From JAWKZG01 sp041396125 (GTDB lineage Bacteria > Pseudomonadota > Gammaproteobacteria > Competibacterales > Competibacteraceae), in assembly GCA_041396125.1 (NCBI GenBank), contig JAWKZG010000022.1, positions 1 through 64,000 of the forward strand: a stretch of DNA of 64,000 bases, given 5' to 3'. The notes under the pieces were generated by a model. It made no database searches. It saw nothing but the letters and a program-made list of their open reading frames with translations, and was not told the origin of the DNA. The stretch's first letter is position 1; each line of letters opens with the position of its first letter. Below, piece after piece: positions 1 through 8,671 of this stretch. A program made the translations under genes and the position numbers.

Positions 1-402
1 ACCGCAGACACGCTGCTGGGCTCGCTGCGGGCATTTGCCGATATGGTGCCGCATATCCGTGCCAAAGCCGATACCATGCGTCAAGCCGCCCGGCAGGGTT
101 TTGCCACTGCGACCGATCTGGCCGATTATCTGGTACGCAAGGGGCTGCCCTTTCGTGATGCGCACGAAGTGGTCGGCAAGGCCGTACAGATGGGCGTCAG
201 CAGCGGTCGGGATCTGGCAGAACTAAGCCTGGATGAACTGCGTCAGTTCTCGGACAATATCGATGATGACGTTTTTACGGTGCTAAGTCTGGAAGGCTCT
301 GTGGCAGCCCGTGATCATTTCGGCGGTACCGCACCGGCCCAGGTGCGGGCGGCCTGTCAGCGCGCCCGGACACGGCTGCAGCAGACAACCAGCGCCGACT
401 AG
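1..402 (+). CDS. argH: Argininosuccinate lyase, C-terminal part (5' end outside window)
   Basis: This is the last 133 residues of argininosuccinate lyase, which splits argininosuccinate into arginine and fumarate in the final step of arginine synthesis in the cytoplasm. The frame is open from base 1. The segment GLPFRDAHEVVGKAV is the conserved C-terminal motif of ArgH in the fumarase/aspartase superfamily, and the protein ends 30 residues after the usual FGGTAP tail motif. The active-site loops lie upstream of the window and cannot be checked. It ends 11 bases from the convergent tag stop. argF, another arginine gene, is in this window at 55.6 kb but not linked to it. Confidence 0.93.
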   Translation, partial: TADTLLGSLRAFADMVPHIRAKADTMRQAARQGFATATDLADYLVRKGLPFRDAHEVVGKAVQMGVSSGRDLAELSLDELRQFSDNIDDDVFTVLSLEGSVAARDHFGGTAPAQVRAACQRARTRLQQTTSAD

Positions 403-413
403 CGCAGCAGCCC

Positions 414-986
414 TCAGGCCGCCAGCTCCCGATGCCGGAAACAGCTGACTTCATGGTCATTGACCAGACCTGTCGCCTGCATAAAGGCGTAACAGATGGT
501 GCTGCCGACAAAGGTAAAACCGCGTTTTTTGAGATCTTTGCTCAGCGCATCTGATTGCGCTGAGCGGGCCGGGACGTCCGCCATCGAAGCCCAGGCATTC
601 TGGATCGGTTTGCCATCTACAAAGCGCCAGAGATAGGCATCGAAACTGCCAAAAACCTCCTGCACCGCTAAAAAAGCCTGGGCATTACGCTTCGCTGCCG
701 CGACTTTCAGACGGTTACGTACAATACCCGGATCAGCCAGTAATTCGGCCTGTTTTCGGTCATCATAGCGGGCGATCCGGGCCGGGTCGAAAGCATCGTA
801 GACTTTACGGTAATGGGCCCGCTTATTCAGAATCGTGGTCCAACTCAAACCGGCCTGGGCGCCTTCCAGCAGCAAAAATTCAAACAGCACCCGGTCATCG
901 TGTACCGGCACGCCCCACTCACGATCGTGGTAGTCGATTTCGCTGGCGCTGCGCTGCGCCCACTGACAACGAACAAGCTCAGTCAT
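414..986 (-). CDS. tag: DNA-3-methyladenine glycosylase I
   Basis: This 190-residue protein removes 3-methyladenine from alkylated DNA as the first step of base excision repair. The length matches E. coli Tag (187 aa). The four zinc ligands of the family are visible: Cys7 and His20 at the N-terminus, and His178 and Cys182 in DHEVSC at the C-terminus. The N-terminal YHDREWGVP and the LSWTTILNKR segment are family hallmarks. Its ATG overlaps the stop of the upstream oxygenase gene by ATGA, so the two are probably co-transcribed. The start is supported by that coupling. Confidence 0.96.
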   Translation of the reverse strand: MTELVRCQWAQRSASEIDYHDREWGVPVHDDRVLFEFLLLEGAQAGLSWTTILNKRAHYRKVYDAFDPARIARYDDRKQAELLADPGIVRNRLKVAAAKRNAQAFLAVQEVFGSFDAYLWRFVDGKPIQNAWASMADVPARSAQSDALSKDLKKRGFTFVGSTICYAFMQATGLVNDHEVSCFRHRELAA

Positions 987-2053
987 GGCTGTTGATCCGA
1001 TAGCGTTGCGGATTTACTTCGATGATAGTCGAAAGCCTCGTTGATCCGGTCGAGCAAATACTGGCCGCTGGTGGTCGGCGCATAACGCGGTGGATTGTCC
1101 GGCCCACAACAGGTCGGCAGACAGCTGACATTGGCGCTGAATTCAGGATCATAGAAAATGCCAGCGAGTAACGGTCACGGCCTGAACGGTTAATCACCCG
1201 GTGCCGGGTAGAGGCGTAGCGGTCATTACTCCAGCGGGCCAGCATATCACCGATATTGATCACAAACGTGCCAGCCAGCGGTGGCGCAGCAATCCACTGG
1301 CCGCTGGCATTGACAACTTGCAGGCCACCGTATCATCCTGTGCCAGGATGGTCAGACAGCCGTAATCGGTATGGGCCCCGGCCCCCAACTGTGGTTCTGA
1401 TAATGGTTCGGGCTGTGGCGGATAATGCAAAGGTCCCAGTGTTGCCATAGTTGCCCCGTTCAACCAGCGATCAAAATAATCCTCCGGCAGTTGCAGTGCC
1501 AGCGCAAACGCATGCATAAGGGACTGCCCCAGCGCATTGCAGGCATCGTAATAAGTCTGCATGGCCTCGTGCCAGCCCGGCAGATTCGCCGGCCACTGAT
1601 TAGGCCCGTGCAAGGGCGTTTGCGCCAGCACCAGCGGATGATCCGGTGCCAGATCACGGCCAATTTTAAGACCTTCTTTGAAATCACCGCGCAAGCCCTG
1701 TTGGGTGGAATCAAATCGACCAGGATCGAGATTTTCGCCGCCGATCGCAAAATAGCCCCGGTGGCAGGACGATTGCTCAATCGCGATTTCACGTTTGCGC
1801 GCCAGCGGCAAGGCAAAAACCGTCGGGCCTCGCTGAACGTTTTATCAATCAGCGATTGATCGATGCCATGATTACTCAGATAGAAAAAACCAACCTCCCG
1901 ACTGGCCCGATCGATGGCCTGCACAACGCTATGTCGATCAGCGTCATTACCCATCAGAAAAGGCTGAAAATCGATAACCGGGATAGCCTCGAACGGCAGA
2001 TACCGGGCCTCCAAAGACCCACTTTCGGGTTCACATATCATGCGCTTGAACAC
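983..2053 (-). pseudogene. Isopenicillin N synthase-like 2-oxoglutarate/Fe(II) oxygenase, broken by three frameshifts
   Basis: Three overlapping frames together encode one protein of about 355 residues of the isopenicillin N synthase-like dioxygenase family. The N-terminal DIOX_N part reads EVGFFYLSNHG. The iron-binding HTD is in GAHTDYGCLTIL, and the distal His and the substrate Arg are in TRHRVINRSGRDRYS. Each break is one missing base in a run: A5 at 1815-1819 should be A6, CC at 1328-1329 should be CCC, and A4 at 1155-1158 should be A5. After repair the frame runs to a TGA at 983-985 that overlaps the tag ATG. The start may be GTG at 2053 or ATG at 2041. The substrate is unknown. Repair to an intact gene is inference. 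Confidence 0.85.
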
Positions 2054-2215
2054 TCACTGCAAAACAGAGTGCTATAGTAGCGTGCCGACGCCAAAGCTTC
2101 ATCAGCAGAACTAGCTTTACCCGCGCCTGCAACTATTTTCGAGCATCTTGCGTATAGCATTTCGAGCATTACCGCTCGAGACAGAATACGAATCTCACCA
2201 CAGGAGTTAACCGCA

Positions 2216-2689
2216 ATGGCTGTTCGTTCCCATTATTTGACGGGCTTGTTTGCAACGCTGTTCTTGCTCATCAGCGCGGTAGCCCAGGCCGACTCGGAGC
2301 TCAGCATTAACGCCGAGGGGCAGGCACTGCAAGGCTACGATCCGGTAGCTTATTTCACCGACGGCAAGCCCACACCGGGTGATGCCCAGTTCAGCACGAG
2401 TCATAACGGCGCAACTTATCTATTCGCCAGCGCTGCGAATCGCGATGCCTTTGTCAGTGATCCGGATAAATATCTGCCCCAATACGGTGGTTTTTGCGCT
2501 TTCGGCACTTCATTGGGCAAAAAATTTGATGGCGATCCAATGTCCTGGAAAATCGTGGATGGCAAACTGTATCTGAATTCCGGCGAAAAACCCCATCAGA
2601 TGTGGCTGGAAGATGTTCCCGGCCGGATTCAGCAAGCTGACACCCAGTGGCCGGAAATCCAGAGCAAAAGCCCGGCTGAAATTAATTAA
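2216..2689 (+). CDS. Secreted YHS domain protein
   Basis: This 157-residue protein has a signal peptide (hydrophobic residues about 8-23, cleavage after AQA) and a YHS domain. The domain signature is GYDPVAYFTDGKPTPG followed by YLFASAANRDAF and PQYGGFCAFG. YHS domains are small metal-associated modules found in heavy-metal ATPases and in stand-alone periplasmic proteins; the role of this subgroup is not established. A good Shine-Dalgarno (CAGGAG) precedes the ATG. It is divergent from the 2OG oxygenase, with about 160 bases between them, and is a single-gene unit followed by a palindrome. Confidence 0.88.
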   Translation: MAVRSHYLTGLFATLFLLISAVAQADSELSINAEGQALQGYDPVAYFTDGKPTPGDAQFSTSHNGATYLFASAANRDAFVSDPDKYLPQYGGFCAFGTSLGKKFDGDPMSWKIVDGKLYLNSGEKPHQMWLEDVPGRIQQADTQWPEIQSKSPAEIN

Positions 2690-2716
2690 TCTGACTGACG
2701 GCAGTTTTTTGACTCG

Positions 2717-2747
2717 GGATTAGCCTGGACGTCTGCCAGGATAATCC
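2717..2747. terminator. Stem-loop downstream of the YHS gene
   Basis: Arms GGATTAGCCTGG (2717-2728) and CCAGGATAATCC (2736-2747) pair with one mismatch around a 7-base loop. It lies between two convergent genes, so it probably ends or protects both transcripts. No U-tract follows, so an intrinsic terminator is not certain. Confidence 0.5.
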
Positions 2748-2775
2748 TGACATCAGCATAGGTTTATTACTGCTC

Positions 2776-2825
2776 TATCCCAGGGCTTTAACTATCCCAG
2801 GGATTTACTATTACTGGGCTTTAAC
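2776..2825. repeat. Short direct repeats between convergent genes
   Basis: TATCCCAGGG occurs at 2776-2785 and 2793-2802, and GGGCTTTAAC at 2783-2792 and 2816-2825, the last inside the stop region of the zinc-ribbon gene. This looks like small tandem duplication around the gene end. No function is suggested. Confidence 0.45.
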
Positions 2826-3005
2826 CCGCTGCGCGCCACAACGTGTGCAGCGGTAAAGCGTTACCAGACGCCCCTGCTTCACATCGAATTGTTTTTCCTG
2901 CTCGATTGCCCAGCGGTGGAAACCGTGCTTGCACAAGGTTTTTTCCTTGTTGCGCTGGGCTTGCCGGGTTTGCCGTGCCTTTTTCAGGGAAACAATATTG
3001 CTCAT
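2811..3005 (-). CDS. Small zinc-ribbon-like hypothetical protein
   Basis: This 64-residue basic protein has an N-terminal SLKKARQTRQAQRNKEK stretch rich in Lys, Arg and Gln, then CKHGFHRW and a C-terminal CTRCGAQR pair. Cys25, His27/His30 and the two late cysteines could hold one zinc ion. Similar short proteins with this layout occur in gammaproteobacteria, but I know of no assigned function. It starts 7 bases after the stop of rsmF, so it is the second gene of that operon. Binding to nucleic acid is a guess from its charge. Confidence 0.75.
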   Translation of the reverse strand: MSNIVSLKKARQTRQAQRNKEKTLCKHGFHRWAIEQEKQFDVKQGRLVTLYRCTRCGAQRVKAQ

Positions 3006-3011
3006 ACGGCC

Positions 3012-4445
3012 TTACCTTTTTCCGTCCTGATTCCAATGGCTCAAACCGGCCCAGCGCTTGGGGAACAGGCTCTGCACCTGCCTGGCCGGATAGTCCAAAT
3101 ACCCTGTTCCCAATCCAAAGCCATGATAGCTGACCAGGACAAAGCCACTACGGCTGAAACCCTTGATCTGTACAGCCTGCAGCGGGAACGTACTCCGCGC
3201 CAGAAACACCGGCACTTGCACCGACTCGAGCGCTACGACATGGCGGCTGGCAAACGGCGTTACCAGCATCGCGCCGGCTGTGGTCAGCTTGGGCGGATTG
3301 GACTGGGTTTTCAGTACCAGCATGCCCGTACTTGCCGGCACAGGCCGCCGGGGCGGTTGATGTAAGGTATTGACCACTTGTACCCCGCGACTGCTGCGCT
3401 GATGCAGACGCCAATCCGCATACACCGTGGCCGGCACCCCGAAATGATTCATCACCGCCGCCAGTTCCGGCACCGTTAGCGCATCAAGCTGCGCCGGTCT
3501 GTGCTGTGCCGCCGGCAGCGCCGGATCTTTTTCCAGCACCGCGATATAAAACCCGCCGGTATCGTTATGGTGCGGCCATAACCGCAGCGTATGCACCAGG
3601 CCGGGGGCCAACGCCCGGCCCTGCCAATAATCGATCCCCGGCGCGGTATGTAAACCGGGTACTGGCGCGACCGGTAATACCTGCACGCTGCCGGCGGTTT
3701 CACGTAATACCTGATCGACAATACATTCGTTTTCTTCCGGCGCAAACGTACAAGTGGAATACACAATACGGCCACCGGGCCGACATAGCTCAATCGCACG
3801 CCGCAACAATGCCGCCTGTGTGCGCTGTAGCATTTGCTGGCGGCTCGGCTCGGGCTGGCGGTGCGGCGGTGCGGTACGCCGCCAGGTCCCCTCGCAGGAA
3901 CAGGGAGCATCGACCAGAACCCGCTGAAACTCCCCGCCGGAGCGGGCAAAAACCGCACCGTCCCCCCGTGTCACACTGACATTGAGCAGACCCAGCCGGT
4001 CAATGGTTGCCCGCAGAGCACTGATCCGATCCAGCCGGGTATCATTGGCCACCACAGTACCCGTCATGCCGACCGCCAGAGCCAGCTGTGCTGTTTTTCC
4101 GCCAGGCGCAGCGCATAAATCCAGCACCCGTTCACCCGGCTGCGGTGCCAGCAGGCGCACCGGCAGTTGTGAAGATTCTTCCTGACTGTGCGCCAGTCCG
4201 GCCAGATACCACCAGCGGTTGCCGACCGGGCACGCTGCCGGCAGTCTGAAAGTATCCGGGTTCCAGTCTGCTGGTTGCGCTGCAATGCCATCTGCTGCCA
4301 GCAGGCCTTGCAGCGTCGCCGCGTCCAGCCGGGTCTGATTTACCCAGAGACAACCGGGCAAAGGACTGTGCATGGCATCCATAAACGCCGCCCAATCGTC
4401 CACCAGTTCGCGATAACGCCCCAGGTTTTTATTGAGTATATTCAT
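3012..4445 (-). CDS. rsmF: 16S rRNA (cytosine-5)-methyltransferase RsmF-like, NOL1/NOP2/sun family
   Basis: This 477-residue enzyme transfers methyl from S-adenosylmethionine to C5 of a cytosine in 16S rRNA (C1407 in E. coli RsmF/YebU). The catalytic domain is clear: DLCAAPGGKTAQ for SAM binding, DAPCSCEGT with the release cysteine, and STCTFAPEENE with the nucleophilic cysteine. The C-terminal third carries the YebU-type PUA-like extension, which separates it from RsmB. It is divergent from the MATE gene and is followed by the zinc-ribbon gene 7 bases later. Family membership is firm; the exact target base is inferred from RsmF. Confidence 0.9.
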   Translation of the reverse strand: MNILNKNLGRYRELVDDWAAFMDAMHSPLPGCLWVNQTRLDAATLQGLLAADGIAAQPADWNPDTFRLPAACPVGNRWWYLAGLAHSQEESSQLPVRLLAPQPGERVLDLCAAPGGKTAQLALAVGMTGTVVANDTRLDRISALRATIDRLGLLNVSVTRGDGAVFARSGGEFQRVLVDAPCSCEGTWRRTAPPHRQPEPSRQQMLQRTQAALLRRAIELCRPGGRIVYSTCTFAPEENECIVDQVLRETAGSVQVLPVAPVPGLHTAPGIDYWQGRALAPGLVHTLRLWPHHNDTGGFYIAVLEKDPALPAAQHRPAQLDALTVPELAAVMNHFGVPATVYADWRLHQRSSRGVQVVNTLHQPPRRPVPASTGMLVLKTQSNPPKLTTAGAMLVTPFASRHVVALESVQVPVFLARSTFPLQAVQIKGFSRSGFVLVSYHGFGLGTGYLDYPARQVQSLFPKRWAGLSHWNQDGKR

Positions 4446-4561
4446 CAGATTTTTTGCAGAACTTTCTGCATTGATTTCTCCTGTATTCGTGCGCTCACGC
4501 CGGTATTTATCGTGCCGAATCGTGCTACAGTTCGCCGTCTTTTTTCACACTTGGGAAACAG

Positions 4562-5923
4562 GTGCAAACTGCCCGCTTTGTCAGCGGTTCGACACGCCGC
4601 CACATCATTATCATGACCGGCACGCAAACGCTGAGTTTGCTGGCTATTTTTCTGGTTGATTTCATCGACATGCTGTTTCTGAGCATGCTGGGTGAAGTCG
4701 AACTGGCAGCCGCTATCGGCTATTCCGGCACTATACTGTTTTTCACCACCTCAATTTGTATTGGCCTGTCCATTGCCAGCGGTGCGCTGGTTGCACGCGC
4801 GCTGGGTGCAAATGAACCGGTCCGCGCCAAACGTTTTATTATTAATAGCTATATTGCCAGCCTGGTCTGCACGATTCCCATCGCACTGGCGATCTGGCTG
4901 GCGACACCGGCCTTGCTGAACATGCTGGGTGCGACCGGTCGAGCGCATGAACTGGCCAGCCTGTATCTGCGCATTATCATACCGTCGATGCCGCTGCTGG
5001 CACTGGCCATGGCCAGTAATGGCGTGCTGCGTGGGGTCGGTGATGCCCGTCGCTCACTTTATGCCATGCTGATGGGCAGCGCGGTCAATGCGATCCTGGA
5101 TCCCATACTGATTTTCGGGCTGGGGCTGGGCATTGCTGGCGCAGCACTGGCCTCGATCGCCGCCCGGCTGACCATCATGCTGGTATCGCTGTATTACGTC
5201 TGTCGGGTCCATCGCTTGCTGGATCGCTTTCAGCCGAGCTTGTTCTGGCCTGATCTGCGGCCTTTTTTCAGTATTGCGCTGCCGGCCATTCTGACCAATA
5301 TCGCGACCCCTGTCGGCAACGCCTATGTCATCGCCAGCATGGCCACGTTTGGCGACAGCGCTGTAGCGGGCAGTTCTATTATTAGCCGGCTTGCACCGGT
5401 GGCGTTTTGCGCCGTGTTTGCCCTGTCCGGTTCGGTTGGCCCGATCATCGGTCAGAACTTCGGGGCGAAACGCATTGACCGGGTGCGGCAAACCCTGTGG
5501 GATTCGCTGCAGCTGGTTACGTTGTATGTACTGATTATCTGGTTACTGCTGGCTGTATCGCGGCATCTTATTGTTGCGTTGTTCGGCGTCAGTGATGATG
5601 CCGCCGCGCTGATTTTGTTATTCTGTTTGTGGCTGACCCCCAGCTTCATTTTCAATGGTGCCAGTTTTGCCAGTAATGCCGCATTTAATAATCTGGGCGT
5701 AGCCCATTACGCCACCTTGTTGAATTTCGGCAAGGCCACCATCGGCACGATTCCCTTCGTGTATTTTGGCAGCCTTTGGTATGGCGCTGCCGGGGTCATG
5801 ATTGGCCAGGCCCTGGGCGCGATTTTGTTCGGTATCTTAGGCAGCGTGGTCGTGTTCGCCCATATTGCCCGGCTCGAGCACCAGACCGCAGCACCGCCGC
5901 AAGCCACTCCACCAACACCCTAG
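4562..5923 (+). CDS. MATE family multidrug efflux transporter
   Basis: This 453-residue inner-membrane protein has about 12 hydrophobic segments in two related halves, as in the MATE (MatE, two-domain) family. These pumps export cationic drugs using Na+ or H+ gradients. The GTG at 4562 is chosen because the segment from residue 6, SGSTRRHIIIMTGTQ, matches the start of the first MATE helix; an ATG at 4613 would cut that helix. Substrates cannot be predicted. The kefF-like gene begins 30 bases after its stop, so the three following genes may be one unit. Confidence 0.88.
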   Translation: MQTARFVSGSTRRHIIIMTGTQTLSLLAIFLVDFIDMLFLSMLGEVELAAAIGYSGTILFFTTSICIGLSIASGALVARALGANEPVRAKRFIINSYIASLVCTIPIALAIWLATPALLNMLGATGRAHELASLYLRIIIPSMPLLALAMASNGVLRGVGDARRSLYAMLMGSAVNAILDPILIFGLGLGIAGAALASIAARLTIMLVSLYYVCRVHRLLDRFQPSLFWPDLRPFFSIALPAILTNIATPVGNAYVIASMATFGDSAVAGSSIISRLAPVAFCAVFALSGSVGPIIGQNFGAKRIDRVRQTLWDSLQLVTLYVLIIWLLLAVSRHLIVALFGVSDDAAALILLFCLWLTPSFIFNGASFASNAAFNNLGVAHYATLLNFGKATIGTIPFVYFGSLWYGAAGVMIGQALGAILFGILGSVVVFAHIARLEHQTAAPPQATPPTP

Positions 5924-5953
5924 ATATTGCCTTTTTAATCATAACGCTATCTT

Positions 5954-6532
5954 ATGCACACTCAAACCAGCCACTCTGTCTTGATTTTATACGCGCACCC
6001 GCGCCACCATCTGTCAAGGATCAATGCCGCGCTGCGGGCCCAGGTCGAGAACCTGGATAATGTCACCCTGTGCGATTTATACGAGCACTACCCGGATTTT
6101 CTGATCAATATCCCGCGCGAACAAACCCTGCTGCGTGAGCATGACATTATCGTCCTGCAGCACCCGATATATTGGTACAGTGCGCCGGCACTCGTGAAAG
6201 AATGGCTGGATGTTGTACTGGAATACGGTTTTGCCTATGGCCAGAACGCCACCGCACTGCACGGTAAATATCTACTACAGGCGGTGTCCAGCGGCGGCCG
6301 TGATTATGCCTTCCAAAGCACCGGCAGCAGCCGCTACAGCCTGGTGGAACTGCTGCGCCCTTTTGAGCAAACCGCGCATTTGTGCGGCATGCATTACCTG
6401 CCGCCATTCTGGGTAGCCGGCTCGCATTATCTGAATGCCGAGGCCATCGCTGCCCAGGCCAAACGCTATCGCGAGCACATCTGCGCCCTGCGCGACGGCA
6501 CGATCCCCACCCCGTTATGCCCGGCTAGCTAA
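5954..6532 (+). CDS. kefF: KefF/KefG-type NAD(P)H quinone oxidoreductase (Kef ancillary subunit)
   Basis: This 192-residue flavodoxin-fold protein of the NQO1 family is the soluble partner that activates Kef potassium channels and has quinone reductase activity. Visible hallmarks are VLILYAHPRHHLSRIN at the FMN phosphate site, DIIVLQHPIYWYSAPALVK, and the SSGGRDYAF loop. It ends 9 bases before the Kef channel gene, which fixes the partnership. KefF pairs with KefC and KefG with KefB; the sequence alone does not decide between them, so the symbol is provisional. Confidence 0.85.
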   Translation: MHTQTSHSVLILYAHPRHHLSRINAALRAQVENLDNVTLCDLYEHYPDFLINIPREQTLLREHDIIVLQHPIYWYSAPALVKEWLDVVLEYGFAYGQNATALHGKYLLQAVSSGGRDYAFQSTGSSRYSLVELLRPFEQTAHLCGMHYLPPFWVAGSHYLNAEAIAAQAKRYREHICALRDGTIPTPLCPAS

Positions 6533-6541
6533 GGACGTATC

Positions 6542-8341
6542 ATGGATCAGCATAATTTTCTGTTCATAGCGATGATTTATCTGCTGGCTGCCGTGGTTGC
6601 GGTGCCGGTGTCCAAACGTCTCGGCCTGGGTTCAGTGCTGGGTTATTTATTTGCCGGTGCGATCATCGGTCCGTGGGGATTGCAACTGATCAGCAATGTC
6701 GACGATATCCTGCATTTTTCCGAATTTGGCGTGGTGTTGTTACTGTTTCTGATCGGCCTGGAGCTGAACCCGCAGCGTTTATGGTCACTGCGCAAACCGA
6801 TCCTCGGTATGGGGGGCAGCCAGGTCATGCTCACAACCCTGGTGTTGTGCGCCATCGGCATGCTGCTGGGCCAGACCTTCGCCACCTCGCTGATCGCGGG
6901 TATGGGGCTGTCACTATCGTCCACCGCTATTGCGCTGCAAACCCTGACCGAGAAAAATCTGCTCAATACGCCGGCAGGCAATGCCGGATTCTCAGTGCTA
7001 CTGTTTCAGGATATCGCTGTTATCCCGATGCTTGCGGTTCTGCCCCTGCTCGGCATGACGCCAAGCACATCTGACAGCAACGAATGGCTGGCAGTGGCTA
7101 AAGTTCTGGCGGTCATCGCGCTTATTATCGCAGGTGGCCGCTATTTGCTGCGACCCTTGTTCCGGATCATTGCGCAAACGGGCAGCCGGGAAATTTTTAC
7201 TGCGTTTTCACTGCTGCTGGTGATCGGTATTGCCCTGCTGATGGACGCAGTGGACATGTCGATGGCGCTGGGCACGTTCATGGCCGGGGTATTGCTGGCG
7301 GATTCCGAATACCGGCACGAGCTGGAAATTGATATCGAGCCGTTCAAAGGCTTATTGCTGGGTCTGTTTTTTATCTCGGTGGGGATGTCGGTGGATTTCG
7401 GCCTGCTGCTGAACAACCCTGGCCTGATTCTCGGCTTGATGCTGCTGCTGGTCATAACCAAACTGCTGCTGCTCGGTGCAATTGCACGTTTGTTCGAGAT
7501 TCGGGGCAGCGAGAATATCTTGTTCGCCTCCATACTCGCCCAGGGTGGAGAATTTGCCTTTGTACTGTTCAGCGCGGCGGTAAGCGTTCAGGCGCTTGAT
7601 TCGACAGTGGCCTCAACCCTGATAGTTGCTGTCGCCTTGTCAATGGTGACCACACCCTTGCTGATTATTTTGCACGAGCGGGTCATCGCACCACGTTTTA
7701 ACCGGGCCAAGGATCGGCCAACCGACACTATGGATGAACAGCAGGCCGTCATTATTGCCGGCTTTGGACGATTCGGCCAGGTTGTCGCCCGACTGCTGCA
7801 TGCCAAGCACATTAAAACCACCGTGCTGGATCACGACCCCAATCAAATCGATCTGGTGCGCCGGTTTGGCTGGAAAGCGTATTACGGGGACATTACCCGG
7901 CCGGATCTGCTGCACGCTGCCGGTATCGAGCAAGCCCGCTTACTGATTCTGGCAACCGACGACACCGAAGCCAACCTGCAAACAGCACGCTATGTACGCG
8001 AGCGTTATCCCCATGTCAAAATCCTGGCGCGGGTGCATAACCGCCAGGACGTTTACGATATGATGAAACTTGATGTGCATGTCATCGTGCGGGAAACTTT
8101 CGAGGCTGCACTCACTATGGGCGAGGCGGCCTTGCGCCAGATGGGCTTCGGTGCCTACCGCGCCAAGCGGTCGGCACAGCGCTTCCGCCTGCACGACCTG
8201 CAAACCATCGAGGCCTTATTCCCCTATCACCAGGACGAAGCCTCCCTGATCTCCAAAAGCAAGGAAGCCCGCCAGGATCTGGAACGCCTGCTCAGCGCAC
8301 ACGATCAGGATGCCAAGAATTACGATGAAAGCTGGGGTTGA
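6542..8341 (+). CDS. kefC: Glutathione-regulated K+ efflux (KefB/KefC) antiporter
   Basis: This 599-residue protein has a CPA2 sodium/proton exchanger domain with about 12 membrane segments (residues 1-380) and a cytoplasmic RCK/TrkA-N domain. The nucleotide motif is GFGRFGQVVARLL, near residue 403. KefB and KefC are held shut by glutathione and opened by glutathione adducts of electrophiles, which acidifies the cell and protects it. In a methanol oxidiser that makes formaldehyde this would be useful, but that link is inference. Its size (E. coli KefB and KefC are about 600-620 aa) and the adjacent KefF-like gene support the call. Confidence 0.88.
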   Translation: MDQHNFLFIAMIYLLAAVVAVPVSKRLGLGSVLGYLFAGAIIGPWGLQLISNVDDILHFSEFGVVLLLFLIGLELNPQRLWSLRKPILGMGGSQVMLTTLVLCAIGMLLGQTFATSLIAGMGLSLSSTAIALQTLTEKNLLNTPAGNAGFSVLLFQDIAVIPMLAVLPLLGMTPSTSDSNEWLAVAKVLAVIALIIAGGRYLLRPLFRIIAQTGSREIFTAFSLLLVIGIALLMDAVDMSMALGTFMAGVLLADSEYRHELEIDIEPFKGLLLGLFFISVGMSVDFGLLLNNPGLILGLMLLLVITKLLLLGAIARLFEIRGSENILFASILAQGGEFAFVLFSAAVSVQALDSTVASTLIVAVALSMVTTPLLIILHERVIAPRFNRAKDRPTDTMDEQQAVIIAGFGRFGQVVARLLHAKHIKTTVLDHDPNQIDLVRRFGWKAYYGDITRPDLLHAAGIEQARLLILATDDTEANLQTARYVRERYPHVKILARVHNRQDVYDMMKLDVHVIVRETFEAALTMGEAALRQMGFGAYRAKRSAQRFRLHDLQTIEALFPYHQDEASLISKSKEARQDLERLLSAHDQDAKNYDESWG

Positions 8342-8381
8342 GCAGGTAGTTTGAGAATTTGCCGGTAAACGCCTACCATGG

Positions 8382-8411
8382 ACTCTCCTCATCACAACCC
8401 TAGAGGAGAGT
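8382..8411 (+). promoter_or_regulatory. Hairpin covering the dodecin Shine-Dalgarno
   Basis: ACTCTCCTC (8382-8390) is perfectly complementary to GAGGAGAGT (8403-8411) across a 12-base loop. The right arm contains the ribosome binding site of the dodecin gene, six bases before its ATG at 8417. In mRNA the stem would hide the site, so translation could be switched. The pairing is seen; control is inferred. Confidence 0.5.
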
Positions 8412-8416
8412 TTCTC

Positions 8417-8626
8417 ATGACTGATCATGTCTATAAGTCCATTGAGCTTACCGGCTCATCGCAGAAAAGCATTGAAGACGCCATCAATAACGCGGTTAGT
8501 AAAGCCTCGCAATCCATCCACAATATGCGCTGGTTTCAGGTGGGTGAAATCCGCGGTGGTATCGATGACGGCGCAGTCAAATACTGGCAGGTAACAATAA
8601 AAGTCGGTTTTACCCTGGACGATTGA
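8417..8626 (+). CDS. Dodecin family flavin-binding protein
   Basis: This 69-residue protein belongs to the dodecin family, small proteins that assemble as hollow dodecamers and store or buffer flavins. The signature VYKSIELTGSSQKSIEDAI, the MRWFQVGEIRGG flavin-stacking Trp segment, and YWQVTIKVGF are all present. The start is ATG 8417 because GAGGAGAG lies just upstream; an in-frame ATG at 8378 has no ribosome site and adds a non-conserved tail. It sits alone, convergent with the large protease gene. Confidence 0.92.
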   Translation: MTDHVYKSIELTGSSQKSIEDAINNAVSKASQSIHNMRWFQVGEIRGGIDDGAVKYWQVTIKVGFTLDD

Positions 8627-8671
8627 TTGTTCTGGAAGCCGCAGTCTGTTTGGCTTTCATGCAAAAAACGA

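Noticed and set aside
2889..3365. A gene on the plus strand opposite the zinc-ribbon gene and rsmF
   Set aside because: No ribosome site or known motif; the minus-strand proteins in the same place have clear family motifs.
3476..4395. Additional reading frames inside rsmF on both strands
   Set aside because: They are high-GC shadow frames; only the NOL1/NOP2/sun frame shows conserved motifs.
8378..8416. Longer dodecin start at ATG 8378
   Set aside because: The added residues do not match the family, and the ribosome site lies before ATG 8417.
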